A stretch of 22,393 nt of DNA from assembly GCA_947479995.1 (NCBI GenBank), contig CANKBT010000012.1:1-22393 (forward strand). Reading direction: 5' to 3'. The notes beneath the pieces are model-generated. The model was not told where the DNA came from. It was given only the letters and a program-made list of their open reading frames with translations, and made no database searches. Positions 6,560-15,128 of the stretch are shown here, one piece after another. The translations under genes were made by a program, and so were the position numbers. This DNA is from Frankiaceae bacterium (lineage in GTDB: Bacteria > Actinomycetota > Actinomycetes > Mycobacteriales > SCTD01). Numbering within the stretch: position 1 is the first letter of the stretch; every line of letters starts with the position of its first letter.

Positions 6560-7243
6560 GTGAAGCGCGCCCTGACCGCCCTGCTCGCGGTGCTCGCGCT
6601 GCCCGCGTGCGCGCAGCCGGCCGAGCAGGCGGTGCCGCAGGCGGCGGCGCCGGTGCCGCCCACCACCCCCGCGCCCGCGCCGCAGGCGGCGACGACCGCG
6701 CCCGCGCCCAGCGGCCCCGCGGTGAGCGCCGGGCGCGCCCGCCAGGGCGAGGTGGCGCCGGCCGTCGCGCCCGGCGGCGTCGCGCTCGACGGCGTCTACG
6801 CCTACGTCAACCGGCAGGTCAACGACTGCGCGCAGGCCGCGGTCGCGACCGCCCTGACCACCACCGGCGCGTGGGCGCGGCCCGGCGTCGACCGGCAGGC
6901 CGAGCTCATGGCGGCGGCGCCGCCCGACGTCGTCGGCGGGGTGTGGGGCTCGAGCCCGCGCCTGGTGCAGCGGATGCTCGGCGCGCACACGACGGTCACC
7001 GGCCTCGACGGCGTGCGGTCGGCGCTGGAGGCCGGCTCGCCGGTGCTGGTGCTGCTCGACCTCGGGCCGCTCGGGCGCGGCCGCGGCGCGCACTGGACGG
7101 TCGTCGTCGGCCTCGACGACGCGCACGTGCAGGTGACGAACCTCGGCGGCGGGCTCGTCGAGCGCGGGGCCTTCGAGCGCGCCTGGAACGGCCTGGTGCC
7201 GCGGGTGGCGGGCATGCGCGCGCTCGGGTTCGTGCCGGCGTGA
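6560..7243 (+). CDS. C39-like cysteine peptidase-family lipoprotein
   Basis: A 227-residue predicted exported lipoprotein. MKRALTALLAVLALPAC is a lipoprotein signal with Cys17 as the acylated residue. Residues 18-75 are a Pro/Ala/Gln/Thr-rich linker of low complexity, as expected for a cell-wall spacer. The rest is a papain-like fold of the peptidase C39 type: nucleophile C90 in NDCAQAA, H178 in AHWTVVVGLDDAHVQVTNL, and N194 in the position usually held by Asp/Asn. This makes it a possible active peptidase on the cell surface, although C39-like domains can be inactive or act as transglutaminase-type binders. The GTG start gives the signal peptide directly. Its TGA overlaps the next gene (GTGA). 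No ABC transporter is fused or adjacent, so it is not a bacteriocin-processing exporter. Confidence 0.82.
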   Translation: MKRALTALLAVLALPACAQPAEQAVPQAAAPVPPTTPAPAPQAATTAPAPSGPAVSAGRARQGEVAPAVAPGGVALDGVYAYVNRQVNDCAQAAVATALTTTGAWARPGVDRQAELMAAAPPDVVGGVWGSSPRLVQRMLGAHTTVTGLDGVRSALEAGSPVLVLLDLGPLGRGRGAHWTVVVGLDDAHVQVTNLGGGLVERGAFERAWNGLVPRVAGMRALGFVPA

Positions 7244-7500
7244 GCGGCGACGCCTCGCTCGCCGCCGCCGTCGGCGCGCTGACCGAGCACCTGCTCGCCG
7301 AGCAGGCCGGCGCGCCGCTCGGCATGGCCGACCACCTGCAGCGGCTCGTCGAGGACGACGGCGCCGGGGCCCTGGCGCAGGGCTACTACGGGCTGGTCCG
7401 CCTGGCGGCCCTGCTGCTGCCCGCGGCCGCCGCGCACGAGGGCCTCACCCCGCAGGAGCTGCTCACCGGCATCGGCCTGCGCTCCGCGCTGGACGGCTGA
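7240..7500 (+). CDS. Unrecognised 86-residue helical protein coupled to the lipoprotein
   Basis: GTG overlaps the stop of the C39-like gene (GTGA). The frame has G or C at every third position I checked, which strongly supports coding. The protein is Ala/Leu-rich and predicted helical: two amphipathic stretches (LAAAVGALTEHLLAEQ and LGMADHLQRLVEDDG) and a more hydrophobic one (LVRLAALLLPAAAA, about 50-65). It has no signal peptide, no Cys and no known motif. The tight coupling suggests a partner or regulator of the lipoprotein, but that is inference. The gene is followed after 10 bp by the convergent gene's stop. Confidence 0.72.
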   Translation: MSGDASLAAAVGALTEHLLAEQAGAPLGMADHLQRLVEDDGAGALAQGYYGLVRLAALLLPAAAAHEGLTPQELLTGIGLRSALDG

Positions 7501-7510
7501 CCCGCCCGCC

Positions 7511-7873
7511 TCAGCCCAGGTGCTCGCGCGTCGGGTCGAGGTTGAGCCGCACGACCGCCGCGTAGTGGCACATCGCCAGGTCGACGGCCGGCGCGCGCAG
7601 CTGCGCGAGGTCGACGACGTACGCCAGGCCGACCCACAGGTCGCGCAGGTCGGGCGCGAGGCGGTCGCCGACGAAGCGCGGCGCCAGCACGAGCGCGTGC
7701 ACCTCGCGCGGCCCGTCGGGGGCGTCCCAGCGCAGCGGCGACCCGAGCGCCGCGAGGGCGTAGTCGGGCCGGTCCGGTCCGGGCAGCACGCGCAGCAGCT
7801 CGGCGGCGACGGGCAGCTGCTCGGCGAGCTCGGGCGGCCCGACGTCGACGGCGTCGACGACCACGACGGGCAC
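7511..7873 (-). CDS. Unrecognised 120-residue protein downstream of the DUF2461 gene
   Basis: Read on the minus strand from GTG at 7873, whose G is also the last base of the upstream gene's TAG (TAGTG, 1-nt overlap). Third positions are nearly all G or C. The protein starts with a hydrophobic strand (VPVVVVDAVDVG) and contains YALAALGSPLRWDAPDG, HALVLAPRFVGD, DLWVGLAYVVDLAQL and a late MCHYAAVVRLNLD, suggesting a compact alpha/beta domain without signal peptide or membrane span. I recognise no family. A longer frame reaching 8020 exists but would overlap the DUF2461 gene and is less likely. It is last in the minus-strand run GNAT - DUF2461 - this gene. Confidence 0.68.
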   Translation of the reverse strand: MPVVVVDAVDVGPPELAEQLPVAAELLRVLPGPDRPDYALAALGSPLRWDAPDGPREVHALVLAPRFVGDRLAPDLRDLWVGLAYVVDLAQLRAPAVDLAMCHYAAVVRLNLDPTREHLG

Positions 7874-8517
7874 TAGCGCTGCACCTCGCTGCGCGAGGGC
7901 CCCACGTGCCGGGCGAGCCAGTCGTTCAGGGGGGTGAGCGCCCGCCAGTCGTCGGCCACCCGCTCGACCAGCGCGTCGGTCGCCATCCAGTCGTCGGGCT
8001 CGTGCAGCCGCGACGCCCACAGCGTCTTCAGCGTGAGCAGGTGCGCGCGGGGGTGGTCGGCGTCGTGCTCCTTCGGCAGTCGCTTGAGCCGGTCGCCCTC
8101 GACGGCGAACCCGTCCGCGGCCAGCGCGTCGAGCAGGCGCACGAGCGCCGCGCCGGGCCGGTCGGCGACCGCCGCGCGCAGCCGGCGCGCCTGGTCGGTC
8201 TGCAGCCCGTGCGCGCCGCCGGCGACGAGCAGGCCGGCGGCCGACAGCTGCAGGTAGAGCCCGCCCTGCACGTCGTCGCCGATCGCCGCGGCGGCGTGCG
8301 TCTTGTACGGCGTCTTGTCCTTGCTGAAGCGCACGTCGCGGTAGGGGCGGAACAGCTTGGCGGCGCCGAACTCCGGCTCGAGCGCGTCGAGCAGCCCGAT
8401 CATCGGCGCCTTGACGGCCTGCTCGTACGCCGCCCGGTGGTCCTCCCAGTAGGCCTTGGTGTTGTCGGCCTCGAGGCCCTCGTAGAAGACGAAGGCCTCG
8501 TCGGCGAAGCCGGTCAC
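7873..8517 (-). CDS. DUF2461 family protein
   Basis: A 214-residue cytoplasmic protein of a conserved but uncharacterised family. The family signature is clear: FYEGLEADNTKAYWEDHRAAYEQ near the N-terminus, then LFRPYRDVRFSKDKTPYKTH around 60-80 (the RDVRFSKDKTPYK core is diagnostic), and a small-residue-rich LYLQLSAAGLLVAGG strand. The C-terminal part holds LKRLPKEHDADHPRAHLLTLKTLWASR, also typical. GTG at 8517 overlaps the upstream GNAT stop as GTGA, and its TAG overlaps the following GTG. The biochemical role of the family is not known to me; length and core residues look normal, so it is probably functional. Confidence 0.9.
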   Translation of the reverse strand: MTGFADEAFVFYEGLEADNTKAYWEDHRAAYEQAVKAPMIGLLDALEPEFGAAKLFRPYRDVRFSKDKTPYKTHAAAAIGDDVQGGLYLQLSAAGLLVAGGAHGLQTDQARRLRAAVADRPGAALVRLLDALAADGFAVEGDRLKRLPKEHDADHPRAHLLTLKTLWASRLHEPDDWMATDALVERVADDWRALTPLNDWLARHVGPSRSEVQR

Positions 8518-9047
8518 GCGTCGTCCGACACGTCGACGTGCCGCCGCACCTGGCGCTGCAGGCGCGCGCCGGTGTCGAGCAGGCGCGCCCGGCCGTCGGG
8601 CTCCCAGCCGGCGCTGTCGAGGAACGACGCGGTGACGGCGTCGGCCTCCCACGCCCAGCAGACCGCGGTGCGCACGCCGTCGCGCCGCCACCCGTCGACC
8701 GCGGCCGAGAGCAGCCGCGAGCCGTGCCCGCGCCGGCCCCACCGCGGCTCGACGAGCAGCGCCGGCACGTCGGCGGTGAGCCCGCCGTCGAGGTCGTCGT
8801 CCTCGGCGGGCGCGGTCGCCAGGAAGCCGACCAGCTCGGCGCCGTCCAGGGCGACCAGCACGCGGTGGCGGGGCGTCGCGGGCGCCTCGACGGCGTGCAG
8901 CCACACCGCCGCCACGTGCTCCTCCGGCAGCTCCAGCGCCTCGGGCGGCAGCACCTGCGCGTACGCCTGCCGCCAGGTCGCCTGCTGCACCCGCGCGACG
9001 CGCTCGGCGTCCTCGGGCCGCGCCGGCCGCACGCTCACGTCTGCCAC
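8514..9047 (-). CDS. GNAT family N-acetyltransferase
   Basis: A 177-residue single-domain acetyltransferase using acetyl-CoA. The N-terminus VSVRPARPEDAERVARVQQATWRQAY is the usual first GNAT strand and helix. Acetyl-CoA motif A is visible as ALLVEPRWGRRGHGSRLLSAAVDGW, with the RRGHGS pyrophosphate loop. The C-terminal segment AVCWAWEADAVTASFLDSAGWEPDGRARL is the standard motif-B tail. The GTG at 9047 is chosen since it places the first strand at the start; the open frame runs on to 9266 only through the opposite strand's gene. The substrate is unknown. It heads the minus-strand run with DUF2461 (GTGA overlap) and is divergent from the aldehyde dehydrogenase gene. Confidence 0.88.
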   Translation of the reverse strand: MADVSVRPARPEDAERVARVQQATWRQAYAQVLPPEALELPEEHVAAVWLHAVEAPATPRHRVLVALDGAELVGFLATAPAEDDDLDGGLTADVPALLVEPRWGRRGHGSRLLSAAVDGWRRDGVRTAVCWAWEADAVTASFLDSAGWEPDGRARLLDTGARLQRQVRRHVDVSDDA

Positions 9048-9153
9048 CCGGCCAGCGTGCCACTGCGCCCCGGCCCGCGCCGCCGCGACCTGCGCCCCGC
9101 GTCTCAGGTCCGCAGGGGCGTGCCGGGCCGGGCGGCAGGGCAGGATGACCGGC
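9048..9153. promoter_or_regulatory. Divergent promoter region between GNAT (-) and gabD1 (+)
   Basis: 106 bp between two divergent starts. On the minus strand CACGCT (9059 to 9054) lies 6 nt before GTG 9047; on the plus strand CAGGAT (9141-9146) lies 7 nt before ATG 9154. Both fit a CANNNT -10 placed for leaderless transcription. No clear -35 or operator palindrome was seen. Confidence 0.3.
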
Positions 9154-10527
9154 ATGCCGATCGCCACCACCGACCCCCGCACCGGTGACGTCGTCCGCAC
9201 CTTCGACGCCCTCACCCCGGACGCGCTCGAGGAGCGGCTGGCGCGCGCCGCCCGCGCGGCCGCCACCTACCGGCTCACGTCGTACGAGGAGCGCGCCGGC
9301 TGGCTGCGCGCCGCCGCGGACGTGCTCGACCGCCGCACCGACGAGGTCGCCGCGCTCATGACGCTGGAGATGGGCAAGACGCGCAAGGCCGCGGCCGCCG
9401 AGGTGGCCAAGTGCGCCACCGCGTGCCGCTACTACGCCGACCACGGCGCCGACTTCCTCGCCGACGAGCCGGTCGACCCGGCCGAGGTCGGGGCGTCGCA
9501 GGCGTACGCGCGCTACCAGCCGCTCGGCGTCGTGCTGGCCGTCATGCCCTGGAACTTCCCGCTGTGGCAGGCGATGCGCTTCGCCGCGCCGGCGCTCATG
9601 GCCGGCAACGTCGGCCTGCTCAAGCACGCCAGCAACGTGCCGCAGACCGCGCTGTTCATGGAGGAGCTGTTCCGCGAGGCGGGGTTCCCGGACGACGCCT
9701 TCCAGACGCTGCTCATCGGCAGCGACCTCGTCGAGCGCGTCGTGCGCGACGACCGCGTCGCCGCCGCGACGCTCACCGGCTCGGAGGGGGCGGGCGTGGC
9801 GATCGGCCGCACCGCCGGCGAGTCGCTGAAGAAGGTCGTGCTCGAGCTGGGCGGCAGCGACCCGTTCCTCGTCATGCCGTCGGCCGACCTCGCCAAGGCG
9901 GCCAAGGTCGCCACGACGAGCCGCAACCAGAACAACGGCCAGTCGTGCATCGCGGCCAAGCGCTTCATCGTGCACGCCGACGTCGCCGAGGAGTTCGAGG
10001 CGCTGTTCGCGAAGGAGATCGCCGCGCTCGTCGTCGGCGACCCGATGGAGGACGGCACCGACATCGGTCCGCTGGCCACCGAGTCGGGCCGCGACGACGT
10101 CGAGGCGCTCGTGCGCGACGCCGTCGACAAGGGCGCGCGCGTGGTCGTCGGCGGCGAGCGTCCCGACCGCCCGGGCTGGTGGTACCCGCCGACGCTGCTC
10201 GCCGACGTGACCGACGAGATGGACCTCTACCTGGAGGAGGTGTTCGGCCCGGTCGCGCAGCTGCACGTCGTGCCGAGCGCCGAGGCCGCGGTCGAGCTGG
10301 CCAACGCCACCCGCTTCGGGCTGGGCTCCAACGCCTGGACGAACGACCCGGCGGAGCAGGACCTGTTCGTCCGCGACCTGCAGGCCGGCGCCGTCTTCGT
10401 CAACGGCATGACCACGTCCTTCCCGGCGCTGCCCTTCGGCGGCGTCAAGGCGTCGGGGCACGGCCGCGAGCTCGCCGCCCACGGCATCCGCGAGTTCACC
10501 AACGTCAAGACGGTCTGGGTCGGATAA
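9154..10527 (+). CDS. gabD1: NADP-dependent succinate-semialdehyde dehydrogenase (GabD1-type)
   Basis: A 457-residue aldehyde dehydrogenase that should oxidise succinate semialdehyde to succinate, linking GABA or alternative TCA routes to succinate. The sequence follows the actinobacterial GabD1 pattern closely from MPIAT at the start to IREFTNVKTVWVG at the end. Key residues: N134 in MPWNFPLWQ, general base E231 in VLELGGSDPF, and nucleophile C265 in NNGQSCIAAKRFIV; EEVFGPVAQ and LPFGGVKASGHGREL are also present. Two ATGs compete (9145 and 9154); I choose 9154 because family members begin MPIAT and a CAGGAT lies 7 nt upstream. Substrate choice rests on family resemblance. It starts a plus-strand run with the two GNATs, but a 31-bp gap with its own possible promoter follows. 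Confidence 0.9.
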   Translation: MPIATTDPRTGDVVRTFDALTPDALEERLARAARAAATYRLTSYEERAGWLRAAADVLDRRTDEVAALMTLEMGKTRKAAAAEVAKCATACRYYADHGADFLADEPVDPAEVGASQAYARYQPLGVVLAVMPWNFPLWQAMRFAAPALMAGNVGLLKHASNVPQTALFMEELFREAGFPDDAFQTLLIGSDLVERVVRDDRVAAATLTGSEGAGVAIGRTAGESLKKVVLELGGSDPFLVMPSADLAKAAKVATTSRNQNNGQSCIAAKRFIVHADVAEEFEALFAKEIAALVVGDPMEDGTDIGPLATESGRDDVEALVRDAVDKGARVVVGGERPDRPGWWYPPTLLADVTDEMDLYLEEVFGPVAQLHVVPSAEAAVELANATRFGLGSNAWTNDPAEQDLFVRDLQAGAVFVNGMTTSFPALPFGGVKASGHGRELAAHGIREFTNVKTVWVG

Positions 10528-10545
10528 CGGCTTGCACCGCCCCGG

Positions 10546-10551
10546 TACGAA
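10546..10551 (+). promoter_or_regulatory. Candidate leaderless -10 (TACGAA) for the first double-GNAT gene
   Basis: TACGAA resembles TANNNT except at the last base and lies exactly 7 nt before GTG 10559. The only G-rich stretch (GGGGG, 10553-10557) is 1 nt from the start, too close for a Shine-Dalgarno. Confidence 0.25.
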
Positions 10552-10558
10552 CGGGGGC

Positions 10559-11554
10559 GTGCCGCTCCTCGAGACCTCGCCCGGCGACGACCTGTTCCCC
10601 GGCTGGTGCGCCGTCTGGGCCGCCGGTGAGCTGCTCGACCGCCCGGACGGGCCGCCGCGCCCGGCCGTCGACCACGAGGCGCTCGGGCGCAACCTGCTCG
10701 AGCCCGGCGGGGCGCGGTCGGGCACGCACCGGGCGCTGGTGCACGACGGCGAGGTCGTCGGCGCGCTGCGCCTGCTCCTGCCGCAGCGCGACAACCCGAC
10801 GCTCGCCGTCGTCGACCTCGCCGTGCACCCCGACCACCGGCGGCGCGGCCTCGGCGCCCGCCTGCTCGAGGAGGCGCACCGGCTCGCGGCCGCCGCCGGC
10901 CGCACCGAGCTGCTCGTCGAGGTCGACGAGCCGGGCCCCGGCGCGGCCGGGCGGCGCTTCGCCGAGCGGCACGGCTTCACCTGCGACCTCGCCGAGACCC
11001 GGCGCGACCTGCTGCTGCCGGTCGACGAGGAGCGGCTGCGGGCGCTCGAGGCCGACGCCCGCGCGCGCAGCGCCGGCTACGCGCTGGTCACCTGGCGCGA
11101 CCGCGTGCCCGACGCGCTGCTGGACGACCGCGCGCTGCTCGAGCGCCGCATGACCACGGACGCCCCGCACGGCGACCTGCCGGTCGAGGAGGAGGAGTGG
11201 GACGGCGCGCGCATCCGCGAGTACGAGGCGCTGCACGTCGCCCGCGGCCGCACCGTCCTGTCGGCCGGCGCCGTGCGCGACGGGCGGCTCGTCGCCTTCA
11301 CCGACCTGCAGGTGCCGCTGGCCGACCCGCGGCGCGCCCACCAGGGCGGCACGCTCGTGCTGCGCGAGCACCGCGGCCACCGGCTGGGGGCGCTGGTCAA
11401 GGCCGCGGCGCTGCGGTCGCTGGTCGCCGAGGGCCTGCCGGTGCAGCGCGTCTGCACGTACAACGAGGAGCACAACGCGCCGATGGTGGCCGTCAACGAG
11501 GCGCTCGGCTTCGTCGTGGCCGGGCGGCTCTCGACCTGGACGTGGCGGGCGTGA
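10559..11554 (+). CDS. Double-GNAT acetyltransferase, copy 1
   Basis: A 331-residue protein with two GNAT domains in tandem. Domain 1 (about 1-160) carries LAVVDLAVHPDHRRRGLGARLLEEAHRLA, with an intact RRRGLG acetyl-CoA loop. Domain 2 (about 165-331) carries GTLVLREHRGHRLGALVKAAAL (loop HRGHRLGALVK) and ends with NEEHNAPMVAVNEALGFVVAG. Such two-domain architectures occur in mycothiol synthase and in uncharacterised actinobacterial acetyltransferases; the genomic context does not favour mycothiol. GTG 10559 is preferred over TTG 10532. The gene is a paralogue of the next one, with which it overlaps by GTGA. The substrate is unknown. Confidence 0.88.
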   Translation: MPLLETSPGDDLFPGWCAVWAAGELLDRPDGPPRPAVDHEALGRNLLEPGGARSGTHRALVHDGEVVGALRLLLPQRDNPTLAVVDLAVHPDHRRRGLGARLLEEAHRLAAAAGRTELLVEVDEPGPGAAGRRFAERHGFTCDLAETRRDLLLPVDEERLRALEADARARSAGYALVTWRDRVPDALLDDRALLERRMTTDAPHGDLPVEEEEWDGARIREYEALHVARGRTVLSAGAVRDGRLVAFTDLQVPLADPRRAHQGGTLVLREHRGHRLGALVKAAALRSLVAEGLPVQRVCTYNEEHNAPMVAVNEALGFVVAGRLSTWTWRA

Positions 11555-12555
11555 GCGTCGACCTGGTGCCCGTCGACCCGCACGACGCGGCCGCCTTCGC
11601 CCCGTGGTTCGCCGTGCTCGACGCGTGCCTGGAGCACGACCGGCCGGGGGAGCCGCACTGGGGGGAGGGGGAGCAGCGGGTGCTCGCGGTGGGCGTCGTC
11701 GAGGGCGACATGGGCCGCACCGGCACGCTGCTCGCGGCCGTCGAGGGCGGCCGCGTCGTGGGCGCCGCCCGCGCCGAGCGCTTCACGCTCGACAACCCGC
11801 ACCTGTGCCGCGTCGTGGTGTGCGTGCACCCGGGCGCCCGCCGCCGCGGCACCGGCACCGCGCTGCTCGAGGCGTGCCGGGCCTGGGCACGAGAGCACGG
11901 CCGGACGGTGCTGTCGGGCGAGGTCGACGAGGTCGGCCCGGACGCCCCCGGGCGCCGCTTCGCCGAGCGCGCCGGCGCCGAGCTGGGGCTGCGCGAGACC
12001 CGCCGCCGCCTCGACCTGCCGCCGGACCCGGCGCGCGTCGCCGCGCTGCGCGCCGAGGCCCGCGAGCGCGCCGCCGGCTACGCGCTCGTCACCTGGCGCG
12101 ACGCCGTGCCGGCGCACCTGCTGGAGGACCGCGCGGCCATGGAGGCGCGCATGTCGACCGACGCGCCGACCGGCGACCTGCCGTGGGAGCTGGAGCAGTG
12201 GGACGGCGCCCGCTTCCGCGAGCACGAGGCGCTGCAGGCGCGGATGGGCCGCACCGTCCTCTCCGCCGGCGCCGTGCGGGATGGCCGGCTGGTCGCCTTC
12301 ACCGACCTCGGCCTGCCGCGGGGCGACCCGCGCCTCGCCTACCAGTGGGGCACGCTCGTCGAGCCCGCGCACCGCGGCCACCGCCTCGGCGCGCTGGTCA
12401 AGACCGCGGCGCTCGAGGGGCTCGTCGCCGCCGCGCCGGAGTGCCGCGCGGTCGTCACCTGGAACGCCGAGACCAACGCGCCGATGGTGCGCGTCAACGA
12501 GGCCCTCGGCTTCGTCGTGGACGGCATGCTGTCGTCGTGGAGCCTGACCGCCTGA
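11551..12555 (+). CDS. Double-GNAT acetyltransferase, copy 2 (paralogue of copy 1)
   Basis: A 334-residue two-domain GNAT. Domain 1 has VVVCVHPGARRRGTGTALLEA, with the RRRGTG loop. Domain 2 has GTLVEPAHRGHRLGALVKTAALEGL and ends NAETNAPMVRVNEALGFVVDG. The second halves of the two paralogues are nearly superimposable (AGYALVTWRD, RTVLSAGAVRDGRLVAFTDL, HRGHRLGALVK shared), while the first domains differ much more, including an acidic Trp-containing segment (EPHWGEGEQRV) only in this copy. GTG 11551 overlaps the stop of copy 1 (GTGA). Its 3' end overlaps the glycosylase gene start by 19 nt. The duplication and divergence suggest related but distinct substrates; the two proteins might also pair, which is inference. 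Confidence 0.87.
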   Translation: MSVDLVPVDPHDAAAFAPWFAVLDACLEHDRPGEPHWGEGEQRVLAVGVVEGDMGRTGTLLAAVEGGRVVGAARAERFTLDNPHLCRVVVCVHPGARRRGTGTALLEACRAWAREHGRTVLSGEVDEVGPDAPGRRFAERAGAELGLRETRRRLDLPPDPARVAALRAEARERAAGYALVTWRDAVPAHLLEDRAAMEARMSTDAPTGDLPWELEQWDGARFREHEALQARMGRTVLSAGAVRDGRLVAFTDLGLPRGDPRLAYQWGTLVEPAHRGHRLGALVKTAALEGLVAAAPECRAVVTWNAETNAPMVRVNEALGFVVDGMLSSWSLTA

Positions 12556-13726
12556 CGCCCGGCCAGGCGCGCCGCGTCGCGCTGGCGGCGCAGGGCTTCC
12601 TCGACCCGGCGCCGCGCGGCCCGGTCACGGCCCGGCACGTCCACCGGGTCGTCGGGCGCACGCACCTGCTGCAGATGGACTCGGTCAACGTCTTCGCCCG
12701 CGCGCACACCGTCCCGCTGTACAGCCGGCTCGGCCCGTACGACGCCGCGCTGCTGCCGCGGCTGGCGTACGGGCGGCGCGAGCTGTTCGAGTACTGGGGC
12801 CACGAGGCGTCGCTGCTGCCGGTCGCCCTGCACCCGCTGCTGCGCTGGCGCATGGCGCGCGCCGAGGCGCTCGAGGAGGGCTGGGGCGGGCCCCTGCGCC
12901 TCATGCGCGACAAGCCCGAGGTGGTCGCGCGGGTGGTGCGCCGGCTCGAGGACGACGGCCCGCTGTCGGCCGGCGAGGTGCGCGACGCACCGCGCGGCAG
13001 CACCGGTCCGTGGTGGTCGTGGGACGAGTCGAAGGTGGCGCTGGAGTACCTGTTCTGGGCCGGGCGCGTCACCACGAGCACGCGCCGCGGCTTCGAGCGC
13101 GTCTACGACCTCACCGAGCGGGTGCTGCCCGCCGACGTGCTCGCGCGGCCGACGCCCTCGCGCGAGGACGCGCAGCGCGCGCTCGTGCTGCTCGCCGCGC
13201 GGGCGCACGGGGTCGCGACCGGGCGCGACCTGCGCGACTACTTCCGGCTGCGCGTCGACGAGGCCGCGGCGGCCGTGCGGTCGCTCGTCGAGGAGGGTGC
13301 GCTGCGCCGCGTGGTCGTGCCGGGCTGGCGCGACCCGGCCTACCTGCACCCGGAGGCGCGCGTGCCGCGGCGCGTGCGCGCCCGGGCGCTGCTGTCGCCG
13401 TTCGACCCGCTGGTGTGGGAGCGGGCGCGCACCTCGCGGCTGTTCGGCTTCGACTACCGCATCGAGATCTACGTGCCGGCCGCCAGGCGCGTGCACGGCT
13501 ACTACGTGCTGCCGTTCCTGCTCGGCGAGGCGCTCGTCGCGCGCGTCGACCTCAAGGCCGACCGGGCGGCGGGCGTGCTGCGCGTGCTCGGCGGCTGGGC
13601 CGAGGTCGGGCAGCACCCGGCCGAGGTCGCGCCGGAGCTCGCGGCCGAGCTGCGCCGCGCTGCCGACTGGCAGGGCCTCGGCGAGGTCGTCGTGCACGAG
13701 CGCGGCGACCTCGCCGGGGCGCTGGC

Positions 13727-13754
<28 letters not shown>
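12537..13754 (+). CDS. AlkX/YcaQ-type winged-helix DNA glycosylase (HTH_42 family)
   Basis: A 405-residue member of the winged-helix DNA glycosylase superfamily (PF06224) that includes E. coli YcaQ/AlkX and Streptomyces AlkZ. The catalytic-loop motif reads Q46-M47-D48 in LLQMDSVNVFARAHTVPLYSRLG; the Q-hydrophobic-D form marks the YcaQ/AlkX branch, which unhooks interstrand crosslinks, whereas AlkZ-type members have Q-hydrophobic-Q. The EYWGHEASLLP motif (about 80-90) and the C-terminal SPFDPLVWERARTSRLFGFDYRIEIYVPAARRVHGYYVLPFLLG block are typical. Length is normal. The GTG at 12537 overlaps the upstream GNAT by 19 nt, which suggests co-translation; no better start exists. The 3' end overlaps the convergent flavoprotein gene by 28 bp. 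Confidence 0.9.
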
Positions 13755-14806
<1,052 letters not shown>

Positions 14807-14900
14807 GGGGTCTCCCGGGGTCAGGGCTGGAGCGTGCGTCCTCCCCGGCGAACCCCCCGTCCGGGGCACCTGTTCCGCCCGCCCGTGGTGCACTCCCGTC

Positions 14901-15104
14901 ATGCAGCGCTACGAGTACAAGGTCGTCCAGGTCCGCGAGGGGCTCATCGGCGGCAAGATCTCGGCCGGCAAGGTGGAGGACGAGCTCAACGAGCACGCCC
15001 GCGCCGGCTGGCAGGTCAAGGCCGTCACGGCCGTGGACGTGAAGGGCCGCATCGGCCCGGGTGCGGTCGACGGCCTGCTCGTCACCCTCGAGCGCCCGGT
15101 CTAG
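14901..15104 (+). CDS. DUF4177 small protein
   Basis: A 67-residue protein beginning MQRYEYKVVQV and containing VEDELNEHARAGWQVKAVTAV and LVTLERPV, the pattern of the DUF4177 family: a beta strand, a helix with the LNEhaxxGWqvkav signature, and two closing strands. The function of the family is unknown. The ATG has no obvious Shine-Dalgarno. It is divergent from the Old Yellow Enzyme gene across 94 bp and convergent with the EamA gene, so it is probably its own transcription unit. The ORF could begin further upstream in frame, but the family normally starts at this MxxYEYK. Confidence 0.85.
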   Translation: MQRYEYKVVQVREGLIGGKISAGKVEDELNEHARAGWQVKAVTAVDVKGRIGPGAVDGLLVTLERPV

Positions 15105-15128
15105 CGGGCCGGGCGCCGGGCCGCCGCC

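Noticed and set aside
6551..6562. A three-codon ORF ATGGAGGGGTGA before the lipoprotein start
   Set aside because: Too short and without start signal; ATG position is explained by the CACCAT hexamer.
7906..9144. An N-terminal extension of the GabD1 frame back to 7906
   Set aside because: The family starts at MPIAT; the upstream part is antisense to DUF2461 and GNAT genes.
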